Below, one piece after another: positions 1 to 6,554 of a stretch of DNA of 11,167 nt (position 1 is its first letter; each line of letters starts with the position of its first letter). The translations under genes and the position numbers were made by a program. The notes beneath the pieces were generated by a model. That model made no database searches. It saw only the letters and a program-made list of their open reading frames with translations, and was not told the DNA's origin. Origin of the DNA: CAKTOF01 sp964523945 (GTDB lineage: Bacteria; Bacillota; Clostridia; Oscillospirales; Oscillospiraceae); NCBI GenBank assembly GCA_964523945.1, contig CAZGBU010000071.1, positions 1 to 11,167 of the forward strand. The letters run 5' to 3'.

Positions 1-52
1 ACCGCATTTTTTGAATTTGCGGACTGAGCAATTTGCACCGTTGCCTTGCATC

Positions 53-60
53 AAGGAGGA
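53..60 (+). promoter_or_regulatory. Ribosome binding site of the substrate-binding protein
   Basis: AAGGAGGA is a near-perfect Shine-Dalgarno sequence, 5 bases before the ATG at 66. It decides the start against the upstream in-frame ATG at 33. No convincing promoter is visible in the 52 bases to its left, so transcription probably begins outside the window. Confidence 0.8.
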
Positions 61-65
61 TCAAT

Positions 66-1670
66 ATGAAAAAGACAATTCGCGTATGGGCCGCGCTTCT
101 TGCGCTGTGCCTACTTCTGGCCATGGCTGCCTGCACGCAGTCGGAGCAGGAGGATACAACCAGCGGCGATGATACGCCGGGGGTTTCTGAAGACGGGGGG
201 ACCGAGCAGGACAGCAGCGGGCAGAATGGCGATGAGGCGGACCGTACACTGACCATCGGTGTGACGTCGGTCAACTCGACGCATGACCCGCTCTCGACAA
301 CTTCGAGCACCTATCAGACCTATTCGCTGTTTGAATGCCTGTTCACCATCGATCCGGAAACGCAGGAGGTGGAACCTTATCTGGCGGAGCGCTATACCTG
401 GGTCGACGATGTCACGCTGGAGGTCAAGCTGCGGGAGGACGTCTATTTCACCGATGGCCAGCAGCTCAACACCGAGGACGTCCTGTGCAGCTTCCGCGAT
501 GTGGCGTATGTCAAATCCGGCACTTACTACGATAACTACGATTTTGACAACACCGAGATTGTTGACGATTTCACCATTCGGTTCAAGTTCTTTGAGAGCT
601 ATGCGCCCACATTGGCGTGGATGGCCAATACGCCGATTTATTGTGCCGAGGATGTGAACGCGGGCGATGCGGAAAAGTGGATGAGCAGCCCGAACGGTAC
701 CGGCCCGTACTACTGCGTGGAAAACGTGGACTCGGCCTATGTCACATATGCGCTGAAAGACGCGGAGGACTACTGGGGCGAGCTGCCGGCGTGCACGCAG
801 GTTACCTATAAGTACTATTCCGAGACGTCCACCATGTATATCGATTTTGAGAGCGGCAATCTGGATGTCGCCAACACGATCAGCACATCGGACGCAGAGC
901 GTGTGCTGTCTGGTGATTGCCCGGATTTCACGGGATACTATATCAACCAGTACAACGACGTGCTGCTCATCGTACTGCCGGAGGAAACGGCGGCGTTTGA
1001 CGACGAGCGGGTGCGGGAGGCGTTCTTCAAGTCGGTCGATGCGGAGTCCATCGCAACGGCGGTATACGGCTCGCTCTACCTGCCGGCGACCTCCATTCTC
1101 CCGTCCTCGCTTACAAAGTATTATGAGGAGCAGGAGACGGTCGCGTATGATCCCGAGGGCGCGCAGGCGCTGCTGGAAGAGGCCGGCTATCCAGATGGTA
1201 TTGACCTGCGCCTGATCGTGACGACGGATTTGAAGGATGTTGCGGAATCGCTCCAGGCATATCTGGAGACAGGCGGTTTCCACGTCTCGGTCGAGAGCTA
1301 TGATGTCGGCACGGCCATTCCAATGCTGCGGAACATGGAGTCCGACTTTGTTATCACCCAGTCCATCGACGGCGCATTTGCCTACGAACCGTCGCAGGCG
1401 ATTCCGATCACCTGGGGGCCGAATTCGACCTATGTGCCGGTCGGCATGGACGATGAAGAGTGGGCATATTACTTCGATCTGGCGCTGCGAACCGAGGGCG
1501 AAGAGCGTGTTTCGGCCTATGCGGCGCTGCAGGAGTGGGCGGCCAGCGAATACCGGTTCCTGCCGATTTGTGAACGCGTCAGCATGATGGTATATAACAC
1601 GGAGAAGCTGGCGGACTTCCAGATGACGGTCGCCAACCGGCCGCTGGCGCAGTGCGCGGTATTTCACTGA
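66..1670 (+). CDS. ABC transporter substrate-binding lipoprotein, peptide/nickel (SBP_bac_5) family
   Basis: A 534-residue exported lipoprotein that would capture a peptide or similar small solute outside the membrane and deliver it to an ABC permease. The N-terminus has the lipoprotein pattern: basic MKKTIR, a hydrophobic core at residues 8-22, and Cys23 as the likely lipidated residue. A Ser/Thr/Asp/Glu/Gly-rich tether follows to about residue 60. The binding domain then has family 5 hallmarks, including a DPL segment near residue 74, ETQEVEPYLAERYTW, a LREDVYFTDGQQLN-like segment, and SPNGTGPYYC. I chose the ATG at 66, not an upstream ATG at 33, because AAGGAGGA lies 5 bases before it and the signal peptide then starts properly. 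No permease or ATPase genes follow; the gene ends at a hairpin. Partners may lie left of the window or be supplied in trans. The substrate cannot be named from sequence. Confidence 0.9.
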   Translation: MKKTIRVWAALLALCLLLAMAACTQSEQEDTTSGDDTPGVSEDGGTEQDSSGQNGDEADRTLTIGVTSVNSTHDPLSTTSSTYQTYSLFECLFTIDPETQEVEPYLAERYTWVDDVTLEVKLREDVYFTDGQQLNTEDVLCSFRDVAYVKSGTYYDNYDFDNTEIVDDFTIRFKFFESYAPTLAWMANTPIYCAEDVNAGDAEKWMSSPNGTGPYYCVENVDSAYVTYALKDAEDYWGELPACTQVTYKYYSETSTMYIDFESGNLDVANTISTSDAERVLSGDCPDFTGYYINQYNDVLLIVLPEETAAFDDERVREAFFKSVDAESIATAVYGSLYLPATSILPSSLTKYYEEQETVAYDPEGAQALLEEAGYPDGIDLRLIVTTDLKDVAESLQAYLETGGFHVSVESYDVGTAIPMLRNMESDFVITQSIDGAFAYEPSQAIPITWGPNSTYVPVGMDDEEWAYYFDLALRTEGEERVSAYAALQEWAASEYRFLPICERVSMMVYNTEKLADFQMTVANRPLAQCAVFH

Positions 1671-1710
1671 GCCAGCCGTTCGCCCGGACAAAACGAAAGC
1701 AGAAAAAGTG

Positions 1711-1740
1711 CGAAAGGGAACCCGTCAGGGTTCCCTTTCG
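1711..1740. terminator. Bidirectional terminator hairpin between convergent genes
   Basis: A perfect inverted repeat has a 13-bp stem (1711-1723 with 1728-1740) and a GTCA loop. It lies between the stop of the binding-protein gene (1670) and the stop of the leftward araC-type gene (1788). Read leftwards, the stem is followed by a T-rich stretch (CACTTTTTCTGC), as in an intrinsic terminator for the minus-strand gene. Read rightwards, the T-richness is only within the stem's distal arm, so termination of the plus-strand gene is probable but less clear. Confidence 0.8.
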
Positions 1741-1787
1741 CGTTCAATCAAATGCAAATTGGCTGCTTTGAAGCGGTGCGGCTGCGC

Positions 1788-3050
1788 TCAGCCGGATTTT
1801 GACCGGAGCGAACCGGGCGTGATGTTTTCATATCGCTTGAATGCACGGCCCAAGCTCCACTCGCCGGCATATCCAACGGTCTGCGCAATCTCAGCCAGGC
1901 TGTCGTCCGTTTGCTGAATGAGCGCACGGGCTTGTCGGATTCGTGTGAGGTGAATGTAATCGATGAGCTTGATCCCTGTTTTGTGCTTGAACATGCGGGA
2001 GAGATAGCTCTGACTGATGTGCAACATCCCGCTCAGCTTCCCGGCTGAGAGTGTGCAGTCGGCATAGTTGGCATTGATGTATTGCAGGATCATATCCAAT
2101 TTCTGATCCATGGAGACCGGAACCGTTCTGAAATATGCGGAAAGACCATCGAAGAACTGCTCGATGCAGTCGTTCATCTCTAAGACGGTCTTGCTGGAGA
2201 TCATCTCCTCGGCAATCTGGTGGAGACGGACCGGAACGGGGAGACTCTCATTGACCGGAATGCCGAGAATACTGAGCGTGCAGTCGAGCCGGCTGTGCAG
2301 CCGGTTGCGGATGGACAGGGCGGTGGCCGGGTTGCTCAGTTCACTCTGCATCAGGCTGAAGAGCAGCCCCTTGGCCTTGTTGAAATTGTGGTCGAACACT
2401 GCGTCAAAGTATTGCCGTTCCCACTCGGGCTTCAGCCCGAGTGGTGAGGTGTCAGGAATCTGCTGCGTTGCCGTATAAAATGAGACGACGTCCTTTTGCG
2501 GATAGATGGCAAAGGCATAATCCACGGTGAACAGCGTCATCAGAAAGGCCTCAGGCAGGCTGGCCAGCCGCTGCTCGATCCGGCTGCATACAATCTGAAT
2601 GCCATAGCCGAGCGCATCGGAAACCGATTGCTGCTGCTGAAGAAAAAATGCCTCCAGCTGTGCATACTGCGCCTCAGACGGCAGCGCGGTAAACGCTTCA
2701 CGCAGCACCAGCAGCAGTGCACGGAACCCGTCGACGCGGCAGGAAAAACAGGAATATACCGGCGCGGTCAGCTCCAGAATGCGCTCTGTCGCGTCATCCA
2801 GCCGCCGGCGCAGCGCGCTGTCGCTCCGCACGGCCTGCGGCACACCGCTGTCATCCTTGAGCCGGACGAAGACGAAAGCGTATGAGAACTGCTGAAATCG
2901 TCCCGACAGCGCATCCGCATTTTTCTCCGGCTGCGCGGCCGCGTCAAACCCATTTTCAAAAAAGTCATGGATCAGCGCATCCGCTACAGCATCGGGGAGT
3001 GCGCGCTCGGATGGCAGGGTCAGTTCGCGGTCTGTTCTGTTATGCTCCAT
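1788..3050 (-). CDS. AraC-family transcriptional regulator
   Basis: A 420-residue transcription factor. The C-terminus carries the double helix-turn-helix of the AraC/XylS family. The first lies at about residues 334-355 (LSAGKLSGMLHISQSYLSRM) and the second at about 385-407 (LAEIAQTVGYAGEWSLGRAF), followed by the usual TPG near 411. The large N-terminal part is not a cupin. Residues about 145-195 resemble the degenerate cyclase-like module of YesN-type clostridial AraC proteins, and residues 205-310 match their helical linker. There is no receiver domain and no membrane segment, so it is probably a one-component cytosolic sensor of unknown ligand. The start is the first ATG after an in-frame TAA two codons upstream; its Shine-Dalgarno (GGGTG) is weak. 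It lies 38 bases after the NusG_II gene on the same strand, so it may be read from the apbE promoter. It also converges on the binding-protein gene, a possible target. Confidence 0.88.
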   Translation of the reverse strand: MEHNRTDRELTLPSERALPDAVADALIHDFFENGFDAAAQPEKNADALSGRFQQFSYAFVFVRLKDDSGVPQAVRSDSALRRRLDDATERILELTAPVYSCFSCRVDGFRALLLVLREAFTALPSEAQYAQLEAFFLQQQQSVSDALGYGIQIVCSRIEQRLASLPEAFLMTLFTVDYAFAIYPQKDVVSFYTATQQIPDTSPLGLKPEWERQYFDAVFDHNFNKAKGLLFSLMQSELSNPATALSIRNRLHSRLDCTLSILGIPVNESLPVPVRLHQIAEEMISSKTVLEMNDCIEQFFDGLSAYFRTVPVSMDQKLDMILQYINANYADCTLSAGKLSGMLHISQSYLSRMFKHKTGIKLIDYIHLTRIRQARALIQQTDDSLAEIAQTVGYAGEWSLGRAFKRYENITPGSLRSKSG

Positions 3051-3079
3051 TTGTTACACCCAATGCAATGTAAATGAAA

Positions 3080-3096
3080 CCGGCGCGCTCAGCCGG
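3080..3096 (-). terminator. Weak hairpin at the end of the NusG_II gene
   Basis: Read leftwards, CCGGC and GCCGG can pair (5 bp, 7-base loop spanning the stop codon), followed by TTTCATTT. It is a possible leaky terminator or attenuator that would lower read-through from apbE/NusG_II into the AraC gene. The stem is short, so the call is tentative. Confidence 0.3.
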
Positions 3097-3448
3097 CCGT
3101 GGCGTCGGTGCTGTCTGCGGCGCCATCGGCCTGTTGTATGACCAGCCGGTTCGGCAGGCAGACAATCGGATCTCCAGCGCGGGCGGGGCCGTGTGCGATG
3201 CACACACCGTCCGGACAGGTCGCTTCCGCAACAGAGATCTCACCGTCCCGCACGATGACGGTATTGGAACCATATGCCGATTCGACGACAATCGTCTGAT
3301 TGCGCGATAAGTCCACCGTCTGATACAACACGCCGTCCGACCAGATCTCGGCCGATGTGCCGCCGCCGGCCAGACGAAGCAACAGCCAGCCTGCCGCACA
3401 CGCCAGGGCAATGCCGGCGAAAAGAAAAATCCAGCTTCGCGTTTTCAT
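3089..3448 (-). CDS. Membrane-anchored NusG domain II-containing protein
   Basis: A 119-residue protein with one N-terminal membrane segment (about residues 6-27) and an outward-facing NusG_II domain (about 32-107). The family pattern is clear: AEIWSDGVLYQTVDL, a VESAYGSNTVIVRDGEI segment, CPDGVC at 78-83, and IVCLPN at 95-100. Three cysteines (78, 83, 97) sit where the family conserves them. The domain shares its name with a lobe of the elongation factor NusG, but this stand-alone membrane version is not a transcription factor. Its exact role is not established. It is commonly found beside ApbE flavin transferases and membrane redox genes. Here its ATG overlaps the apbE stop by four bases (ATGA), which implies translational coupling and a shared pathway. 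A short Asp/Ala/Thr-rich tail follows residue 107. Confidence 0.85.
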   Translation of the reverse strand: MKTRSWIFLFAGIALACAAGWLLLRLAGGGTSAEIWSDGVLYQTVDLSRNQTIVVESAYGSNTVIVRDGEISVAEATCPDGVCIAHGPARAGDPIVCLPNRLVIQQADGAADSTDATAG

Positions 3449-4443
3449 CGCTCGATCACCTGTACCGGACCGCCGCTGACCCGATCGGCCAGCCCCTGCG
3501 TGACATAGACCGTGCCGGTATCGTCGATCAGCACTGCCTCGAAGTCGTCGCTTTCGCGCCAGAACGCGGCTGCCTCCTCCAGTCCCATGACATACAGCGC
3601 AGTGGAGAGCCCGTCGGCCAGAAATCCGTCGTCTGCGACAATGGTGACGGAGCTGAGACCGCTGCGGGCCGGTGCGCCGGTTTCGGGGTCCATGATGTGG
3701 TGGTAAGTGACGCCGTCAATGGAAAAGTTGCGCTGATAGCCGCCGGAGGTGACGATCGCATGCGAGCCGGCCAGCGAGAGCGTCACGGCCGCAGCCGTCT
3801 CGTCGAATGGGTCCTGGACGGCGATCTGCCAGTCGGTCCCGTCCGGCTTTTCGCCGAGCGTCTGCACATTGCCGCCAAATGAGAGGATTGCAGCTTCTGC
3901 CCCGCGCTCTGCCAGAAGCGCAGCGGCGCGCTGCGCAGCCTCGCCCTTGGCAACGGCGCCGAAGTCAAGCATGGTACCCTCGCGAAGCGTGACGGTGCTG
4001 CCTGAGATGGAAACACGATCAGCTCCTGTGGTGGACAGTGCCTGCGCAATCTCTGCTTCGGACGGCACACGGTAATCCCCGGTTGTAAAGCCCCAAAGCT
4101 GCACGACAGCGTACAGCGTCACGTCCAGCGCGCCGTCCGTGCGCGCGGACAGATCAAGCGAGCGCTCCAATAAATATAATGTATCCTCTGACAGTGCCCC
4201 GGCCCCGGCTGCATTCAGCTGCGACACTTCGCTGCTATCTTCGGTCACAGAGAGCGACTGCTCGAGCGATGCCACCAGCGCCTGCACGGCCGCCGCATCG
4301 TCCGCGGCCTGATCGCCGTGCCAGATGCGCACACGCATCACCGTATCCATTGCAAAAAAGACCTGCTCCGCCGGCTGCGCCGCGCACGCGGCGAGCAGCG
4401 CCAGCAGTATCACACCGGCGAACAGCGCCGCACATCGCTTCAT
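3445..4443 (-). CDS. apbE: FAD:protein FMN transferase (ApbE family lipoprotein)
   Basis: This 332-residue enzyme would transfer FMN from FAD onto a Ser/Thr of a target redox protein outside the membrane, with Mg2+. The signal peptide ends in a textbook lipobox, LLAAC, with Cys20 lipidated. Family motifs in order are FFAMDTVMRVRIW (29-41), GALDVTLYAVVQLWGF (104-119), DFGAVAKGEAA (160-170), SFGGNV (188-193), TSGGYQRNFSIDGVTYHHI (232-250) with MDPETGAPA, and ADGLSTALYVMG (276-287) near the metal site. I chose the ATG at 4443 because AGGAG lies 8 bases upstream and the signal peptide begins there. The in-frame ATG at 4503 lies upstream of the predicted transcription start. It is the first gene of a leftward unit with the NusG_II gene. 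No acceptor protein with the usual D-G-x-S/T-G-A-S/T flavinylation motif is encoded in this window, so its target is elsewhere. Confidence 0.92.
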   Translation of the reverse strand: MKRCAALFAGVILLALLAACAAQPAEQVFFAMDTVMRVRIWHGDQAADDAAAVQALVASLEQSLSVTEDSSEVSQLNAAGAGALSEDTLYLLERSLDLSARTDGALDVTLYAVVQLWGFTTGDYRVPSEAEIAQALSTTGADRVSISGSTVTLREGTMLDFGAVAKGEAAQRAAALLAERGAEAAILSFGGNVQTLGEKPDGTDWQIAVQDPFDETAAAVTLSLAGSHAIVTSGGYQRNFSIDGVTYHHIMDPETGAPARSGLSSVTIVADDGFLADGLSTALYVMGLEEAAAFWRESDDFEAVLIDDTGTVYVTQGLADRVSGGPVQVIER

Positions 4444-4474
4444 CGTGTTTGCTCCTGCGTTCAGAATTGTCCCC

Positions 4475-4503
4475 AGTATAACAAATCTCTGATTTTCGGT
4501 CAA
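4475..4503 (-). promoter_or_regulatory. SigA-type promoter of apbE unit (leftward)
   Basis: On the minus strand TTGACC (4503-4498) and TATACT (4480-4475) are separated by 17 bases. Transcription would begin near 4468, giving a leader of about 25 bases that contains the AGGAG site of apbE. The -35 lies only 7 bases from the -35 of the opposing rplU promoter. Confidence 0.75.
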
Positions 4504-4515
4504 ATATTATTTGAC
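4499..4515. repeat. Palindrome spanning the two divergent -35 elements
   Basis: GTCAAAT-ATT-ATTTGAC is a perfect 7-3-7 dyad. Each arm supplies most of one -35 box, so the symmetry may follow simply from two consensus boxes placed back to back. It could also be a protein binding site that controls both directions at once. Confidence 0.7.
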
Positions 4516-4539
4516 ATCATCGGGGCAAGCTGATATAAT
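4511..4539 (+). promoter_or_regulatory. Consensus extended -10 SigA promoter of rplU-rpmA
   Basis: TTGACA (4511-4516) and TATAAT (4534-4539) are both perfect consensus with a 17-base spacer, and TG at 4531-4532 adds an extended -10. This is about as strong as a vegetative promoter can look, fitting a ribosomal-protein operon. Transcription would start near 4546. Confidence 0.9.
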
Positions 4540-4545
4540 CTTTCT

Positions 4546-4624
4546 GCCGCATTGCAAGGGTTTTCAAGCCGGGGCTGACCCGCACCCGAAGAGCGAGTCT
4601 ACCAACGGAAAGTAGGTGCAAATC
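4546..4624 (+). promoter_or_regulatory. Putative L21 leader (ribosomal-protein autoregulatory 5' UTR)
   Basis: About 79 bases separate the predicted transcription start from the rplU ATG. Within them CGGG (4570-4573) can pair with CCCG (4579-4582). GCACC (4582-4586) can pair with GGTGC (4615-4619), and CTAC (4599-4602) with GTAG (4612-4615). The last two helices would cover the AGGTG ribosome binding site. An RNA leader upstream of rplU in Bacillota is known as the L21 leader. I infer membership from position and from pairing around the start site, not from a covariance search. Confidence 0.5.
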
Positions 4625-4936
4625 ATGCAGGCAGTTATCGTGACCGGCGGCAAGCAGTACACGGTCAAAGAGGGCGACGTGATCTACGTTGAAAAGCTCC
4701 CCGCCGAGGCGGGCGAGACCGTCACCTTTGACAAAGTGCTCGCCATTCTGGACGGCGCTTCGTCCAAATTTGGCACCCCGGCTGTGGAAGGCGCTTCCGT
4801 CATGGCCAGCGTCGTCAAGAACGGCAAGGGCAGAAAGGTCGTCGTCTTCAAGTATCGCCCGAAGAAGGACTCCAAGTCCCATCAGGGCCACCGGCAGCCT
4901 TATACCAAGCTGCAGATCGAGACGATCACCGCGTAA
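4625..4936 (+). CDS. rplU: 50S ribosomal protein L21
   Basis: A 103-residue ribosomal protein that binds 23S rRNA in the large subunit. The N-terminus MQAVIVTGGKQYTVKEGD is the family signature, and the C-terminus has KYRPKKDSKSHQGHRQPYTK, matching the conserved GHRQPYT block. The length is normal for bacterial L21. I chose the ATG at 4625 because AGGTG (4614-4618) lies 6 bases upstream and the protein then aligns with family starts. A GTG at 4616 in the same frame overlaps that site and is unlikely. It is the first gene of a two-gene transcript with rpmA, from a consensus promoter and a structured leader. The prp gene usually found between rplU and rpmA in Bacillota is missing; only 40 bases separate the two. 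Confidence 0.97.
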   Translation: MQAVIVTGGKQYTVKEGDVIYVEKLPAEAGETVTFDKVLAILDGASSKFGTPAVEGASVMASVVKNGKGRKVVVFKYRPKKDSKSHQGHRQPYTKLQIETITA

Positions 4937-4962
4937 GAGATGCGGATGAGTTCAACACAGAC

Positions 4963-4969
4963 GGAGGTG
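4963..4969 (+). promoter_or_regulatory. Ribosome binding site of rpmA
   Basis: GGAGGTG lies 7 bases before the ATG at 4977. It fixes the start and rules out an upstream N-terminal extension. In the same frame the stretch back to the TGA at 4947 contains no start codon. Confidence 0.85.
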
Positions 4970-4976
4970 TAATTCC

Positions 4977-5237
4977 ATGGCACACAAAAAGGGCGGCGGC
5001 TCGACCAAGAACGGCCGTGATTCCGAGTCCAAGCGCCTGGGCGTGAAGCGCGCCGACGGTCAGTTTGTCCTGGCCGGTAACATTCTGGTTCGGCAGAGAG
5101 GCACGCACATTCATCCGGGCACCAACGTCGGCCTGGGCAGCGACGATACGCTGTTTGCAAAAGTCGACGGGACGGTCCGTTTTGAGCGGATGGGTAAGGA
5201 TCGCAAAAAGGTCTCTGTTTACGAGATCGAGCAGTAA
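4977..5237 (+). CDS. rpmA: 50S ribosomal protein L27
   Basis: An 86-residue large-subunit protein whose N-terminal tail reaches the peptidyl-transferase centre. The start MAHKKGGGSTKNGRDSESKR and the following LGVKRADGQFVLAGNILVRQ segment are diagnostic, as is GTHIHPGTNVGLGSDDTLFA. Many Bacillota make L27 with an extra N-terminal peptide of the LQFFA type that the Prp protease removes. This one starts directly at the mature sequence, as in Gram-negative bacteria, and no prp gene lies next to it. The two absences support each other. The gene follows rplU by 40 bases and is closed by a strong terminator 17 bases after its stop. Confidence 0.97.
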   Translation: MAHKKGGGSTKNGRDSESKRLGVKRADGQFVLAGNILVRQRGTHIHPGTNVGLGSDDTLFAKVDGTVRFERMGKDRKKVSVYEIEQ

Positions 5238-5254
5238 CGCCATAATGAAACATC

Positions 5255-5290
5255 AAAACCCGAACATACTCGCTATGTTCGGGTTTTTTT
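5255..5290 (+). terminator. Intrinsic terminator of the rplU-rpmA operon
   Basis: A perfect 14-bp inverted repeat (5255-5268 with 5274-5287, loop CTCGC) leads into a run of seven T (5284-5290). The A-rich upstream arm could also serve the minus strand. It lies 20 bases before the obgE start, so obgE needs read-through or its own promoter. Confidence 0.93.
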
Positions 5291-5310
5291 CTAAAAAAGG
5301 CAGGTAAGCT

Positions 5311-6531
5311 ATGTCCAATTTTGTCGATAAAGTCCGCATCAGTGCGCGCGGCGGTGACGGCGGCAACGGCGGCCGCGGCGGCAACGTCGTGCTGCGGGTA
5401 GACGACCACATGTCTACGCTGCTCGATTTTCGCTACAAGCGCAAATATGCCGCGCAAAGCGGCGCGGACGGACGCGGAAACCGCTGCAAGGGCAAGGCCG
5501 GCGAAGATCTGGTGATCCGTGTGCCGCGCGGTACGCTGGTACGCGATGCCGAGACGGAGCAGATCATTGCCGATATGTCAACAGGCGAGGATTTTGTGCT
5601 CTGCCGGGGCGGACGCGGGGGCTGGGGCAATCAGCATTTTGCCACGCCGACGCGCCAGGTGCCCCGATTTGCCAAGTCCGGCCTGCCGGGGGAGCAACAC
5701 GATGTGGTGCTCGAGCTGAAGTTGCTTGCCGACGTCGGACTGGTGGGTTTCCCCAACGTCGGCAAGTCTACGCTCCTGTCCGTGACCTCCAACGCGCACC
5801 CGAAGATTGCCAATTACCATTTTACCACACTGTTCCCCAATCTCGGCGTCATCTATGTTGACGAGGGCGTCTCGTTTGTCATGGCCGATATTCCCGGCAT
5901 CATCGAGGGTGCGGCAGAGGGAGCGGGACTCGGGCATGACTTTCTGCGCCACATCGATCGATGCCGCCTGCTTGTCCATGTGGTGGACGCTGCCGGCAGT
6001 GAGGGACGCGATCCGGTGGCAGATTTCGAACAGATCTGTTCGGAGCTGCAGCAGTACAATCCGGAGCTGGCCGAACGGCCGATGATCGTAGCGGCCAACA
6101 AGACCGATCTGCTCGAGCCGGACAGCGACAATCTCATACGGCTGCGCACTGCTGCGGCCGCGCGCGGCTGTGAACTGTTTGAGATTTCTGCGGCAACGAC
6201 GCAGGGCACGCGCGAGCTGGTCCGGCATATCGCCGGCCGCCTGGCCGCGCTGCCGCCGATCCTGACCTATGAGCCGGACTATGTCAAGCCGCTGCCCGAA
6301 GCGGGCGACGCGGCGGATCTGCAGATCGAACGCTTTGACGATGTCTGGTCGATCTCCGGCGCATGGCTGCAGCAGCTGGTCGGCGACATCAATTTTGACG
6401 ATGCGGAGTCGCGGATGTATTTCGACCGCCAGCTGCGCCGCTCCGGCCTGTTTGACCGGCTTGAGGAGTTGGGAATCCAGGACGGGGACACTGTCAGCCT
6501 GTACGATCTGGAGTTTGAATACGAGCGCTGA
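5311..6531 (+). CDS. obgE: GTPase Obg, with shortened glycine-rich N-domain
   Basis: A 406-residue GTPase of ribosome assembly and stress control (family members are about 430). The Obg fold begins FVDKVRISARGGDGGNG and continues through GGRGGWGNQHFATP near residue 101. The G domain has G1 GFPNVGKS (146-153), the TT of G2 (172-173), G3 DIPG (193-196), G4 NKTD (263-266) and G5 SA (293-294). The C-terminal OCT domain spans about 335-406 and includes FDDVWSISGAWLQQL. Between residues 20 and 21 about 20 residues are missing compared with other Obg proteins, including the FRREKY loop and the following GGP. The reading frame is intact. The start at 5311 follows AAGGCAGG. The position after rplU-rpmA is the standard order. 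The gene is followed within 23 bases by a flavoenzyme gene, so the two are probably cotranscribed. Confidence 0.95.
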   Translation: MSNFVDKVRISARGGDGGNGGRGGNVVLRVDDHMSTLLDFRYKRKYAAQSGADGRGNRCKGKAGEDLVIRVPRGTLVRDAETEQIIADMSTGEDFVLCRGGRGGWGNQHFATPTRQVPRFAKSGLPGEQHDVVLELKLLADVGLVGFPNVGKSTLLSVTSNAHPKIANYHFTTLFPNLGVIYVDEGVSFVMADIPGIIEGAAEGAGLGHDFLRHIDRCRLLVHVVDAAGSEGRDPVADFEQICSELQQYNPELAERPMIVAANKTDLLEPDSDNLIRLRTAAAARGCELFEISAATTQGTRELVRHIAGRLAALPPILTYEPDYVKPLPEAGDAADLQIERFDDVWSISGAWLQQLVGDINFDDAESRMYFDRQLRRSGLFDRLEELGIQDGDTVSLYDLEFEYER

Positions 6532-6554
6532 GGCAGCAAGAAGAAAGGGGTTGC

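Noticed and set aside
1..27. Possible C-terminal end of an upstream gene (frame 1 reads TAFFEFAD then TGA)
   Set aside because: Eight codons are too few to support a coding call; it is possible but not demonstrable.
111..1691. Long minus-strand open frame (526 codons) opposite the binding-protein gene
   Set aside because: Its translation is rich in Arg, His and Ile with no recognisable domain. It is the typical shadow of a GC-rich coding strand and has no ribosome binding site.
4444..4503. Longer apbE start at the ATG at 4503
   Set aside because: It lies at the -35 box of the predicted promoter, upstream of the transcription start, and would bury the lipoprotein signal peptide 20 residues in.
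4616..4624. GTG start for rplU at 4616
   Set aside because: The GTG is part of the AGGTG ribosome binding site, and L21 proteins start at the residue equivalent to 4625.
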